Part shown: positions 1 to 9,400 of the stretch, in pieces
Layout: each line of letters starts with the position of its first letter
How positions within the stretch are numbered: position 1 is the stretch's first letter
Source of the DNA: Nematostella vectensis
Taxonomy: Eukaryota; Cnidaria; Anthozoa; Actiniaria; Edwardsiidae
Direction: 5' to 3'
Assembly (NCBI RefSeq): GCF_932526225.1
Contig: NC_064039.1
Span: 12,170,139 to 12,234,138, forward strand
Length of the DNA: 64,000 nt
Notes under the pieces: generated by a model
Databases searched by the model: none
What the model was told of the DNA's origin: nothing
The model's input: the letters and a program-made list of their open reading frames with translations, nothing else
Program-made: the position numbers and the translations under genes

Positions 1-222
1 TTGGCACACAATTATTTCTTTTCAGTTCTTAATTCATGTTCATCTTAACTTTCATCTTTTATCTTGGCCCATCCTAGATACCAATTTTCAAGTCTTTTTA
101 ACAAGAAGTTAGATCTAAGAAATGCAAGAAAAAAGCAAAAAGTTTTTTACTCCCTTGAATAAAAGTGCCAATTCTTCAACTTTTGTTTAAGTCAATAATA
201 AGTGGGTGTTTCTTTCTTTTAG

Positions 223-337
223 TTCTTTTTTATCTTACGCAAGAAGAACAACCAAATATCGTTCCTTCATGTGTACCACCATGCCTCCATGTGCCTTCTG
301 TGGTGGATGGTGTGTAAGTGGATTGCTGGTGGTGTTT
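223..337 (+). CDS. ELOVL: ELOVL exon with HVYHH histidine box
   Basis: Internal exon of the elongase. It opens after a polypyrimidine-AG at 213-222 and ends one base into a codon before GTAAGT at 338. The HxxHH box is at 268-282, followed by the tryptophan-rich stretch [13 protein letters not shown]. Confidence 0.92.
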
Positions 338-1557
338 GTAAGTACTTTCCTTCCCTCAGGAACATCCTGTGACAAGTGGCTCAAATTTTGGCTTAAGTAT
401 GAAGCGAGTTCCAGTAATTAAATGATAAGTTTTATGCACTGATGATAAGGCTGTTGTAAAGTTAAACATCTAAATCCGGCCTTCATTTTGAAGCCCTGTT
501 AGCTGTATTTGTCGATGTACATATTTCTCTATAGGGGTTTCTTAAATCAATTTCTCAAATTAACTATTTGAATTCCTCAGTCTTTGCCCAATTGTCTGGT
601 TAACAGTACGTTGTTGTTGCTGTTGTTTTTACAGCATACTTTGGAGCTGCATGTAACAGCTTCATCCATGTCATCATGTACTTATACTATGGCTTATCAG
701 CTATGGGACCATCTGTACAGAAGTACCTCTGGTGGAAGCGCTACCTGACCAAAATGCAGTTGGTATGTACATATCTATAATAGTAAAAGGAACCTTCAAC
801 CTTTATTGTTGCTACCCTATTTTTTTACTTATGGGGAGTAATTACCATCTATATATTTTTGTTGTTTGTGCACTGTATGCTTATTTTCTTTCTATTATAA
901 TTAAATTATGAATTCCATAATAATTCCAAATAAATATATTAAAAAGGGGAACAGAATCTATATTATTATAAGTAAAATAGATTGGTAGATTGGGATGCTA
1001 ATAATTTCAAGATAGTATTTTGTGGTAAAATATTTGTATTTGTGATATTGGTATGGTATCATGTTAGGATATCATGAAAACAGTGTTCTTATCAATTTTA
1101 GCTTGCAATCTTTTTTTTGTGCCTTCTTCCTATACAATGTTTGATATAGAAAAAAGGACATTAATTGAATAAACATGTAAACTCTGCTTGCAGCTGGTAT
1201 TGTATTAAATTATTATTAGTTTTCATGCTATATCATTGAAAAGTTTGAGAAATTCATAATTGTGTTTGTTGTATTAACCTAATTTTCAAGGAAACAGTTC
1301 TCAACAAAATTCATTTATATTGCAAAATCTTCAAGGTATTTAAAGCAAATTGACCTGTGATACCATTTATTTGTGTGTTCTCACAGATTCAATTCTTGGC
1401 CCTCATTTATATGGCTGTCTATGCACTTTGGCACGATGGCTGTGGAACACACAAGTTCTTTCAGTGGGTGCAGTTTGGCTATGGAATGTCTCTCCTGGTT
1501 CTGTTTTCAAATTTCTATTTGCACACTTACCTTAAGAAACCAAGCAAAAAAGAGTAA
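223..1557 (+). CDS. ELOVL: ELOVL-type very-long-chain fatty acid elongase, last three exons (5' part outside window)
   Basis: Three exons are read: 223-337, 635-762 and 1387-1557, each bounded by AG/GT (acceptors ctttctttttag-type, ttttacag, tctcacag; donors GTAAGT, GTATGT) with matching phases (phase 1, then phase 0). Exon 1 encodes [19 protein letters not shown], holding the HxxHH histidine box (bases 268-282) that binds the di-iron centre of ELOVL condensing enzymes. Exon 2 carries [16 protein letters not shown] and [15 protein letters not shown], the other ELOVL signatures. Exon 3 encodes the last membrane segments and ends in KKPSKKE then TAA. ELOVL proteins are multi-pass ER membrane enzymes that add malonyl-CoA two-carbon units to acyl-CoA. 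The family is sure; the text is closest to the ELOVL1/4/7 branch as I remember it, which is less sure. The upstream exons lie left of base 1. A paralogous terminal exon is at 9236-9400. Confidence 0.93.
635..762 (+). CDS. ELOVL: ELOVL exon with [12 protein letters not shown] motif
   Basis: Internal exon of 128 bp. It completes the split codon of the previous exon and ends exactly on a codon (phase 0) before GTATGT. It carries the conserved H-x-x-M-Y-x-Y-Y segment and the [10 protein letters not shown] loop. Confidence 0.93.
1387..1557 (+). CDS. ELOVL: ELOVL terminal exon A
   Basis: Phase-0 terminal exon of 57 codons including TAA. It contains hydrophobic segments and a lysine-rich tail ending SKKE, close to but not a canonical KKXX ER-retrieval signal (Lys at -3 but Ser at -4). 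Confidence 0.92.
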   Translation: MQFLALIYMAVYALWHDGCGTHKFFQWVQFGYGMSLLVLFSNFYLHTYLKKPSKKE

Positions 1558-2126
1558 AATTAGTTGAAGAGGAAGTTTAGTAGTAGAGAGCAAACAATCC
1601 TTGTGTTAGGTGATCGTAAATTGCAGTACTTTCTGCTTGTTTATGGGACTGGATCTTAAATGACCAACACCTATTTTACTTTTTCAAATAACCAATTGTG
1701 TTATATATATACATCATGCTAAAATCAGGGATGTTAAATCTTTAGCATTTATTTTTTGTTATCTTCCTGTCTATTATTTTACTGATTGAAATTTCATTTT
1801 GTATTTCTTATATTCGGAGGTATCTCATATCGGAATCTCTTTTTTCAAGTTCTGAGGCTTAATATGCCTGTATTGAATGCAATACCAGTTGCAAGCAAAG
1901 ATACTGTAATCTACATTAAAGTGACTATAGTAAACATTATAACTAGGTAGCATTATATTTTACTTAACCTTATTTTCCATTTGAGGTCTTCTACCACTTG
2001 TAAAAAAGGTTTGACTCACCTTAGCTACAGAGGGATCACACATGTCTGGTTAATAGCTGTGTTTAAGATCTGTCGCTTGGGGTTTCACTTGAACTTCTTA
2101 TAAAACTATTTCTCTTAATTAGACTA
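1558..2126. other. ELOVL 3' flank, AT-rich, no gene seen
   Basis: No reading frame with coding character and no exon-like segment was recognised. The proximal part is presumably 3' UTR of the elongase when terminal exon A is used. Confidence 0.5.
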
Positions 2127-2352
2127 ATGCTGTATTCACACCAAACCCATGTTTAGTTAAACAAGGTTTTTCTTTGCCTGATAACTTGCCAAGTTTCTCA
2201 TTGTGTTGAATTCTTACTAGCTAAATGATCACTTAGTAACATGTACAGCACAGTCTATTCAGTTTTGTTCATGGTTCTTGATTGAGATTTGAACCAGTTT
2301 AATTAAACCACCTTTAAACTGGTTTAAGTGCTGGTGTGAATGCGGTATAAGA
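2127..2352. mobile_element. MITE-like inverted-repeat element
   Basis: The left end reads TAATGCTGTATTCACACCA and the right end, reverse-complemented, reads CTTATACCGCATTCACACCAG. This imperfect 20-bp terminal inverted repeat encloses about 225 bp of non-coding DNA. The size and ends suggest a non-autonomous DNA transposon. No target-site duplication could be fixed by eye. Confidence 0.45.
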
Positions 2353-2883
2353 ATTTAGAGACTGGTTTAAAACTAAAATCGAAAGATTAAACAATATTAT
2401 GGGCCTCGGCCAGTGTAGTATTGGAAAAAAAGTTTTTTCCTCATCATATTGTTAATTAGGTTCTTCAATATTATGAAAAGTGGACAAATGTGTTTTAGAA
2501 ATAAAGTGTAAAATTCCAAACGAAAATTACCATTTTCTCTAATAATTAAATTTTGTTGATCAACATAATAAGTAACATTTTTTTTCATGGATTCCTGGCT
2601 ATTGTTAGCAGAAATTACAAAATTGTGGGCTCTCCATAGAAGTAGACGTATTATAATCAAAACGTATTATATTATTGGGGTATTTTTAAGATAATTTCGA
2701 TTCTGCTACGCCTTGGGGGTCTAACGCTAATGGTGTTTCGAAACACCCCAGACATATCTTACAGTAAACCATAAATCTACTGTGCGGTTAATACTTCTTG
2801 CTTTATTTTCTTATTTTTACTCCTTTATTTCTTAGGGTTATAAATTGCTTCGACCACGCCTAATGTGCAATTTGTTATGGCGA
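2353..2883. other. AT-rich spacer, nothing recognised
   Basis: This stretch lies between the MITE-like element and the DIRS element. The short minus-strand open frame at 2397-2660 is low-complexity, with no recognisable domain. Confidence 0.5.
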
Positions 2884-3191
2884 AGAATTGAAAAATTAAA
2901 CGAGACTTAACTGTAAGTTGAAGTTTGATTGAAATTCTACCATAGCATTTGCAGGAATGAAGAGGTCACGTGAGATAGCAAGCATGCACTTCGAGCTCAA
3001 GCTTTAAAGAGGAGTTATTTGGTGGCCATGTTTACAAATGCATGGGTGGGCTCCAGTAAGAGGCGGGAAGTGACCTCTTCATTCCTGCAAATGCTATGGT
3101 AGAATCTCGATCAAACTTCGACTTACAGGTAAGTCTCGTTTAATTTTTCAATTCTACCTCGCATTTGCATACAATCAGAGGTCACGTGAGA
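2884..3191. repeat. DIRS 3' terminal structure: inverted arms and internal complementary region
   Basis: Arms 2884-2969 and 3069-3154 are near-perfect inverse complements with a 100-bp loop. 3152-3191 then matches the outer part of the element's opposite end in inverse orientation, and about 2961-2999 matches its inner part. Confidence 0.85.
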
Positions 3192-3314
3192 TTTTAAAGC
3201 AACATGGGTGCCAAATAACAATAGCACGTATACAGCTGTAAGCTGGTAAATCACTTTATTAATATCAATATCGCTTGAAATATATATAGCACAAGACCAA
3301 CTGGGTCATGGTGC

Positions 3315-4200
3315 TTAACTGACTTGAAGAACAGATTGAGCAAATACACTAGCAGATTTCTCTTGTTGAACAGGCTTATCATAAAACCTAGCAAAAACAC
3401 TGTCTGATCTCCAACGGGCAACTGCCAAAATATCATCTAATGGAACATCAGCTGCCTTAGCTGCGGATGTAGCAGCGCTGCGGGTGCTATAGGACTTGAA
3501 TATCTCTGTGTCAATCCCTGCACCTTTCATAACCTGCTTTATCCATCTGGATATTGTTTCTCGTGACGCAGCCCATAAGGCTTAGTGTAGCATAACAACA
3601 ACTGCTGAGATGTCCGAATACTAGAAGTTCTGGACAAATATGCATTTAACAATGTAACAACACACAATCTAACATCAGTGTCATATTGCTTCAACACAAT
3701 AGGAGCTAAGTGCTTGCTTTTCCCCCATATCGTGTTGTCTGTTTGAATGGGGTTAGGACCCGAAAGGTATACTGACTCCTAGAGGCAGTCATCCCATCTA
3801 ATGATAAAGCTTGAAGTGTTTGTGTTCTCTGAGCAGTAATCAAAGCCATTAAAGCTGTTAGCTTCAAGGTGAGTTGTTTGAGGGAGAGTTCACTGGTAGT
3901 AGGGTAAGCCCAACAACAATTTGTGGGTTCCATGTTTCCACATATCTTGGTAATGCAGGCTTCTTGTTAAACAAGCCTGTCATAAACCTCGCTACGAGAG
4001 GGTGATCCTCCAACTTCACACCATCAAGCTGTATAAATAAAGAAAGTGCAGACCTTGCAGTTGCCACCGCTCTGTAACCCATTCTGGACGACAGGCCTGA
4101 CAGGAACTGTAGTACTTGACCCAAGGATGGTGCAGCTGTACACACACTGTTCACTTGACAATACTCAACCCATTGTTTAATGTAAGTTGTATATTGCTTT
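3315..4200 (-). pseudogene. DIRS element tyrosine recombinase, frameshifted remnant
   Basis: Three overlapping minus-strand frames together resemble a phage-integrase-type tyrosine recombinase. 4154-3864 has the helical core-binding part (LGQVLQFLSGLSSRMGY, DHPLVARFMTGLFN). 3933-3706 has the segment with the first catalytic Arg (ALITAQRTQTLQAL). 3530-3315 has the catalytic C-terminus (YSTRSAATSAAKAADVPL, VARWRSDSVFARFYDKPV) with the second Arg and the nucleophilic Tyr. The position of the usual His in H-x-x-R is Tyr here. The frames are separated by at least two shifts, and the link to ORF2 is broken by the 68-bp duplication at 4162-4297, so this copy is unlikely to make an active recombinase. 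Confidence 0.8.
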
Positions 4201-4297
4201 TTTGTTCCGTCTATCCAGGAGCCAAGATATACTCAACCCATTGTTTAATGTAAGTTGTGTATTGCTTTTTTGTTCCGTCTCTCCAGGAGCCAAGAAT
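4162..4297. repeat. 68-bp tandem duplication inside the DIRS element
   Basis: TACTCAACCCATTGTTTAAT starts at both 4162 and 4230, and the following bases match up to AGGAGCCAAG with two or three substitutions. The unit of 68 bp is not a multiple of three, so it shifts the frame at the junction between the RT frame and the recombinase. Confidence 0.9.
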
Positions 4298-6115
4298 TAT
4301 TTCCAATGGTTCACCGTCGATTCCTTTTCCCCTTAGCATTTCGCTGACACTAGACAGCCAATCAGTTTTAGGTTGGGATACATAGGGTGAACTTGTAGAG
4401 GGTCGTCGTGGTAGCGCCAGTGTTTTGCGTGTCATTGGTATTGGAATAGGAGACTTCATTAGCATCTTTAACAGCTTCGGGTACCAGAGCTGTGTCTTCC
4501 ACAGTGGGGCGACAAGAAGTGCGGTGCACCGACAAGCTTGAATCTTTTGGAGAACTTTCCCAATCAAGTTAAATGGAGGAAAACAATAAATGAGGTCATA
4601 TTGAGCCCAATCTATTGTGAATGCATCAATGGCAAATGCTGTAGGGTCAGGCTTCCAAGATACATATTTTTGTACTTTGTTATTCAGCCTTGAGGAAAAA
4701 ATGTCCACACATGGCTGACCCCATTGTGCGACAAGCATGTTAAAAGCTGATATATCCAAGGACCACTCAGTGTTGTCTTTAAATTCTCTACTGGCTTTAT
4801 CTGCAGTCACATTTAAATGCCCTGGCAAATGGGAGCTTGTTAGCCATAAATTTCTCTGCTTACACCAGAGTAGGATTTCTCTGGTCATTTGATTGCATAG
4901 ATCGGAGTGGGTTCCCCCCATTGCCCTAATATAGGCAACTGCTGTTTGGTTGTCAAACAGCACTTTAATATGAGTGTTGCACATATGGCTACATAATGAC
5001 TGTAATCCTAGTTTTATGGCCTTCAGTTCCAGAAAATTAATATGAAAGAGGGCTTCATCAGGGCTCCACCTGCCTCCAGTAACATTATTAGAGCCATCAA
5101 TAACACTGCCCCAGCCTAAAAGGGAGCTATCACATTTAAGTATAACATTTGCCGGAGGGACAAGGATAGGTACTGGAGAAAGTTCCACATTTTCTATCCA
5201 CCACTTTAAATCCTCCTTAGCTAATGTAGATAGCTCCATTTTGGCATCCAGGTTATATCCATTGTGTTTTAGTTCTACCGTTTTCTCATTCTCAAGTTGA
5301 CTGTAAAACAATGGACCGTAACGTACACCTGGGAAGCTAGACACCTTGAGCCCTATTACTGAAGCAACTGTTCCCAAAAATTTAACCTCTTCAGAGGGTG
5401 TAACGGAAGATTTGCTTTCATGGATGAAGAACCCCAATGATGTCAGTAAATCCCTGGTCTCTTTAAGAGCTGTCCGTAGCTCTTCTGGGGAGTCAGCCAA
5501 AATGATGATGTCATCTATATATCCAACAAAACAAATGTCTGCTCTGAGGCTGCTATAGACAGGTCTCATGAGTTTGGTAAACATTCTGGGTGCCGAGGCC
5601 AGTCCATTTGGGAGACTGACATACTCATAGAGTTGTTCCATGAAGACATATCTAAGGTAACATCTATGTTCCTCAGCAATGCTCACAGAATAATACGCAT
5701 CCTTAAGGTCAAGGACTGCCATGAATGAGCCTGGCTTTACTAAAGTTAAAGCAGACTGCAGTGATTCCATTTTGAAGTGATGGTATGTGATAAAAGCATT
5801 AAACTGGTTTAGGTTTAGGATCATTCTAAACGAACCATCCTTTTTTGGCCGTGTAAACACAGACGATATAAACTGCTCTTTGCAAGGGGTTGCCTTTTGG
5901 ATAACTCCTTTCTGGATAAGTTTGGATATTTCTGTTTCAATAATGTCCTTTTCCAGTTGTGACTGGTTTGCAAAGGAATTGGGTAAATTATGTTGAACAG
6001 GTTCTGTGCCAAACTCAATATGGCAGCCCTTAACCATGTCAAGAATTGTTGCATCAGAGGTGAGTTCCCTCCATGCATCAAAGAAGTTTGCTATATTGCC
6101 AGCTCTAAAGCTCAT
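4211..6115 (-). CDS. DIRS element ORF2, reverse transcriptase-RNase H with C-terminal DIRS domain
   Basis: A 634-residue frame. RT motifs occur in order: FRMILNLNQFN, MAVLDLKDAYYSV (motif A, catalytic Asp), LPNGLASAPRMFTKLM (B), GYIDDIII (C, the YIDD active-site pair) and SLGFFIHESKSSV with VKFLGTV (D/E). RNase H follows with ILKCDSSLLGWGS, NFLELKAIKLGL, KVLFDNQTAVAYI and LPGHLNVTADKASR, supplying the D-E-D acidic residues. The C-terminal third has DIFSSRLN, YVSWKPDPTAFAIDAF and YCFPPFNLI, the segment that follows RNase H in DIRS-type pol proteins and is described as methyltransferase-like in that family. The frame then runs into the start of the recombinase (GTKKQYTTYIKQW) and is cut off by a 68-bp tandem duplication, ending WVEYILAPG. 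Confidence 0.88.
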   Translation of the reverse strand: MSFRAGNIANFFDAWRELTSDATILDMVKGCHIEFGTEPVQHNLPNSFANQSQLEKDIIETEISKLIQKGVIQKATPCKEQFISSVFTRPKKDGSFRMILNLNQFNAFITYHHFKMESLQSALTLVKPGSFMAVLDLKDAYYSVSIAEEHRCYLRYVFMEQLYEYVSLPNGLASAPRMFTKLMRPVYSSLRADICFVGYIDDIIILADSPEELRTALKETRDLLTSLGFFIHESKSSVTPSEEVKFLGTVASVIGLKVSSFPGVRYGPLFYSQLENEKTVELKHNGYNLDAKMELSTLAKEDLKWWIENVELSPVPILVPPANVILKCDSSLLGWGSVIDGSNNVTGGRWSPDEALFHINFLELKAIKLGLQSLCSHMCNTHIKVLFDNQTAVAYIRAMGGTHSDLCNQMTREILLWCKQRNLWLTSSHLPGHLNVTADKASREFKDNTEWSLDISAFNMLVAQWGQPCVDIFSSRLNNKVQKYVSWKPDPTAFAIDAFTIDWAQYDLIYCFPPFNLIGKVLQKIQACRCTALLVAPLWKTQLWYPKLLKMLMKSPIPIPMTRKTLALPRRPSTSSPYVSQPKTDWLSSVSEMLRGKGIDGEPLEIILGSWRDGTKKQYTTYIKQWVEYILAPG

Positions 6116-6126
6116 GGCATGGTTAC

Positions 6127-7224
6127 TTACATTTGTATTACTCTGGAGGCCTTTGGCCCTCTCTGCTGCCGGCTCCCCTTGTGATGGTAATTCCTGCCGG
6201 GGTAGGGAGCACCCCGGCTGCTATGGTTTTTTGGCCTGTTCTGGTTGTAGAACCCTCTGCCAAAACCAGGTCGGGAAGCATGTGGGTTGCCCTTTGTTCC
6301 TTTGTTAATTTTGGCTCCAATTTTATTTTCGTCTCCAATGTCCTTCAGGTGTTTTTTGAGGTCGTCACCAAACAGGTTATCGGTGAATGGCACCAGAGGT
6401 GAGCAAAGGGAAGCATACTCAGATCCAATGTCTGGTTTCATGAGAAACCTTCGCTGGATGTTAATCTCATAATTAACATGAGTTAATAGGGACAATGCTT
6501 CCAGGCAACTTTTCTTAATTTGCTGTATTTCGTCCAAATTTAAAGACTTGGACACCATAGCTTTGTCAGCCACATGGGCAACTGGGATGATTCCCTTTAC
6601 AAGAGCTTGTTGCATTTTCACCATGTGCATGTCACGTTTCTTTGTGTGCTCTTGTAATTTTCTCCAAATGGCATTGGCACAATTTTCTGGGCGCACTTGA
6701 CGCTCCATTTTCTCTTTCAGTGCCTTTTCTCCGACTTTACTCCTAAACATTTTGTTGAGGAGCTTAACAAATGGTTCACTCTTTAGAGGAGAGCCTGTCA
6801 AGTCTTCCGACCCATATTCTTTGGTTAACTCGCGTAAATATGCATTATCATTACTGTTTTGATCTTGCTGACCTCTACTATCAGCTGAGGTGGATGGTTT
6901 TGAGCTCATAATTTTGTCCAGAAGAGCTTCACAGTCAGCCGAGTCCTCACTCATGGAGTGGTTGTCAGGACCGCATGGCTTTTTGGCGGGAATCGAGCAC
7001 TCGCTCTTTTCGCCAATCCGCTTGTCAGCAGAGGCTTTTCCCTTGGAGGTTTTGCCCATGGGGCTGTCCTCCAACTTCTCAGACAATCTCTGAATTGCTG
7101 AAGTCAGCAAGGAGACTTGTTCTGGCGTTACAGAGGCAGGAGCTGCCTCACTGTTAACTGATGAATGGGACGGCGGAACGTCCGCCGCCATCTTGGAAGA
7201 ATTAGATTCCGCCGAAATTTCCAA
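6127..7224 (-). CDS. DIRS element ORF1, gag-like protein
   Basis: A 365-residue open frame and first ORF of the retrotransposon. Its N-terminal third is Ser/Pro/Lys-rich and acidic; the middle is charged and probably helical; the C-terminus is Gly/Arg/Asn-rich (GRGFYNQNRPKN, HHKGSRQQRG), as in RNA-binding gag proteins. It ends 11 bases before the start of the RT frame. No zinc knuckle was seen. Assignment as gag rests mainly on position and basic glycine-rich tail; the sequence itself was not matched to a named family. Confidence 0.75.
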   Translation of the reverse strand: MEISAESNSSKMAADVPPSHSSVNSEAAPASVTPEQVSLLTSAIQRLSEKLEDSPMGKTSKGKASADKRIGEKSECSIPAKKPCGPDNHSMSEDSADCEALLDKIMSSKPSTSADSRGQQDQNSNDNAYLRELTKEYGSEDLTGSPLKSEPFVKLLNKMFRSKVGEKALKEKMERQVRPENCANAIWRKLQEHTKKRDMHMVKMQQALVKGIIPVAHVADKAMVSKSLNLDEIQQIKKSCLEALSLLTHVNYEINIQRRFLMKPDIGSEYASLCSPLVPFTDNLFGDDLKKHLKDIGDENKIGAKINKGTKGNPHASRPGFGRGFYNQNRPKNHSSRGAPYPGRNYHHKGSRQQRGPKASRVIQM

Positions 7225-7511
7225 TAAAGCTTCTTCGTTGTATCTTCCTCGGCCACCAGTTTGTTTCTACCGTCCATAGTTCACAGTAAAATGAAGTTTT
7301 TAACACTAGCTTGTTGTGAAAAGGCGAAAGGTACAAACCTCAGTTTCACTCGTAGAAAAAGTGCAGCTTCGCCCGAAGTCCAACTCGCACTGAGCTCGAA
7401 GTGCATGCTTGCTATCTCACGTGACCTCTGATTGTATGCAAATGCGAGGTAGAATTACCGAGTAAAATCAGCTAGAATCTATGGAAAGGCATTATATATA
7501 ATTATGGTTTG

Positions 7512-7813
7512 TTACTGTCGAATCCGTTGTATCGCGACGCCGCAATTTCAAAACATCGATTTGTTTTTGTCTTTTGGGATTTTCTGTTCCGCCAGTCAAA
7601 TTATTCTAAGCCAATCAGATTCTTGCCATCTCTCGCCTTGTGCAGTTGTCTAGCTTTCTGTCGCGACACTGTCTGGTTTTCGTCCAGAGAATAACCAGAG
7701 AAGTGCTCAAAGCGAGACTGGGATTGGCTCAATGGTTTTACTGACGAAAAAGAAAACCAAAACAAATCGTGTTTTGAAAACGCGGGTCGCGATACAACGT
7801 ATTCGACAGTAAA
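7512..7813. mobile_element. MITE with about 60-bp terminal inverted repeats
   Basis: The left end TTACTGTCGAATCCGTTGTA, continuing through ATCGCGACGC and CAAAACATCGATTTGTTT, is mirrored at 7750-7813 (right end reverse-complemented: TTTACTGTCGAATACGTTGT). The element is about 300 bp, non-coding, and lies 55 bp beyond the DIRS right end. The long inverted repeats suggest a foldback-type non-autonomous DNA transposon. Confidence 0.75.
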
Positions 7814-8847
7814 TTATTTACAGCAACTTCTGTAGTTTGTGTGGATCCTAGACTAATGTCTGATTAGAATACCTTGTCTGGTTTAGGCGCTTGGAAATTT
7901 CTATGCGATACAAAATCGCTGTGAATAAATATGTTGACGTATTCCAGCTGTACTCTCTAATTCTTTGCAAAAAATGTGTAATTTTGAACATTTTTGTTAT
8001 CAACAAGTACCCCCCCTTGCTTTTAGTTTCTGTTTAGTATCTGTTTAGTATCTAAGAAATTTTAGTATCTAGGATCACCGAGGTGCACTTGCTAGCACTT
8101 CTACATTAATGTTGTCCATGAAAAAGAAGTTTGCAAAATCAATAGAATTCCCAATGTCTATTGATGTAAATGTATTTTTTTTTTCGACAAGGTGAATTAG
8201 ATCTATTTAACCTAACTTAGCCCTATTCCTTATCAACCAATCTGACAAAAACACTTTTGTACATCATGAGGCATACTGCCTTCCAGCATTATTGTACCTT
8301 GACCAGGCTAAATCAAAAAAGGCTGGTGGGGTATCTGTCTTTGCTTTTTTCTGTAAGTCTTGCTAAAACAGTCAAAGTCGAGATATCACTTGAACTCTTT
8401 AAATGTAGATACACTTTTTGTGTTTCTTTCTTACCGGGCAATAGTGGGAAGCCAATTTCACCATCCATAATGTTACATGTTTATCTATATATCACCGCTC
8501 ATATGTTACTGTCATTTTACGAACTCTCTTCAACAAATTTCCAACTGCTTAACCGGTCCCTCGCTTCGATCATTCAAACTAGCGGAATTACATTCGGTGT
8601 AGACTTGCCCCAAATCTCCCTTGCTGATTTTCCCTGATAGGGTTTTTCCTCAATAATCAGCAAAAGCCGACCAACGGACTTTCAGAAAGTCTACATTCTG
8701 TTCTTTTTGAATGGCAGCGCCTTACGGAGATGTGGCGTGTTAGCAAACCATTTCGGTATTGGCCGATGAAAACGGTATTTGAATGACGTTGGCTGAAATG
8801 CGATTTAGCAGTTCGAAATCGTCGGTGAGATTTCGCAAAACATTTAA
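7814..8847. other. Intergenic or intronic spacer, nothing recognised
   Basis: I looked specifically for ELOVL exons (HxxHH, NSFIHV, KYLWWK) that could belong with the exon at 9236 and found none. The 126-codon open frame at 8257-8637 shows no domain. Confidence 0.5.
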
Positions 8848-9171
8848 GGAAGCTTCCTGCAGTTTTCTAGTAGACATTCAGATTTTTTTAAAACTTTAAA
8901 AATGTGGAGGCAAACGTCGTAAGTTTTGTCTAAGGGGTATGGTTAAAAAATAATTTTCTGCGTATAGTGTGTATTTGCAAAAATCTAAAAGTTCATTATC
9001 CATTGTTTCGTCGCTATGGTAACTCAAATAACAACAGCTCACATATTTTCCAAAAATTCAATCCTTACTTGATAAATGGACTAAATCTTAAATTCCAAGC
9101 TTTGCGCAAGCGAAAATTGTAGCCCTTTAAACATGAGCGGTATATCTACTAGAAAACTGCAGGCAGCTTCC
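8848..9171. mobile_element. MITE-like element with 25-bp terminal inverted repeats
   Basis: The left end GAAGCTTCCTGCAGTTTTCT (on through AGTAGA) is mirrored by the right end TCTACTAGAAAACTGCAGGC at 9145-9171. The interior is AT-rich and non-coding. It ends 64 bp before the splice acceptor of the exon at 9236. Confidence 0.65.
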
Positions 9172-9235
9172 ATAAAACGGCAGTAAGTGTTCATCTATGT
9201 TTTACCATTCATGATGTGTTGGTATTCTGTCACAG

Positions 9236-9400
9236 AGCCAGTTCGCCCTTGTGGTTGTTCACACGAGCAAGGCGATCCACATGAACTGCGGTTTTCCAAA
9301 CGGCTTCTTGTGGCTGCAGTCTGCTTACATGTGTAGCCTAGTGGCTCTCTTTATGAACTTCTACCAGAAAGCGTACAATGCTGGCAAGAAAAAGAACTAG
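9236..9400 (+). CDS. ELOVL: Second ELOVL terminal exon (terminal exon B): alternative last exon or orphan paralogue
   Basis: After the acceptor TTCTGTCACAG, an open frame of 55 codons ends in TAG. The text SQFALVVVHTSKAI, HMNCGFPNGFLWLQ, MCSLVALFMNFYQKAY and GKKKN is a typical ELOVL C-terminus. It aligns over its length with terminal exon A (same start phase 0, QF-x-x-L, C-G, F-x-W-x-Q, LV-LF-NFY, basic tail). Unlike exon A it ends in KKKN, a canonical KKXX ER-retrieval signal. No other ELOVL exon was found between 1558 and 9235, so either it is spliced to 635-762 as an alternative last exon or it is a leftover of a partial duplication. Confidence 0.85.
   Translation, partial: SQFALVVVHTSKAIHMNCGFPNGFLWLQSAYMCSLVALFMNFYQKAYNAGKKKN

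Larger units (their letters stand above)
2884..7456 (-). mobile_element. DIRS-like tyrosine-recombinase retrotransposon, decayed
   Basis: The element reads on the minus strand: a gag-like ORF (7224-6127), a reverse transcriptase/RNase H ORF (6115-4211) and a frameshifted tyrosine recombinase (about 4200-3315). The ends fit the DIRS plan rather than LTRs. The right end (7391-7454) is an inverted copy of two separate left-side blocks, 3152-3191 (ATTCTACCTCGCATTTGC...) and about 2961-2999 (AGGTCACGTGAGATAGCAAG...). In addition, 2884-2969 and 3069-3154 form inverted arms of about 86 bp around a 100-bp loop. This corresponds to the inverted terminal repeats plus internal complementary region through which DIRS elements are thought to make a circular DNA intermediate. 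Limits are set from these repeats and may be off by some bases. No integrase or protease domain was seen, as expected for DIRS. Confidence 0.88.

Noticed and set aside
206-421. 71-residue ORF over the first ELOVL exon
   Set aside because: Wrong frame; the real frame starts at the acceptor at 223 and encodes HVYHH.
8257-8637. 126-residue ORF considered as an ELOVL upstream exon or separate gene
   Set aside because: No ELOVL motif, no domain, AT-rich composition and no splice context.
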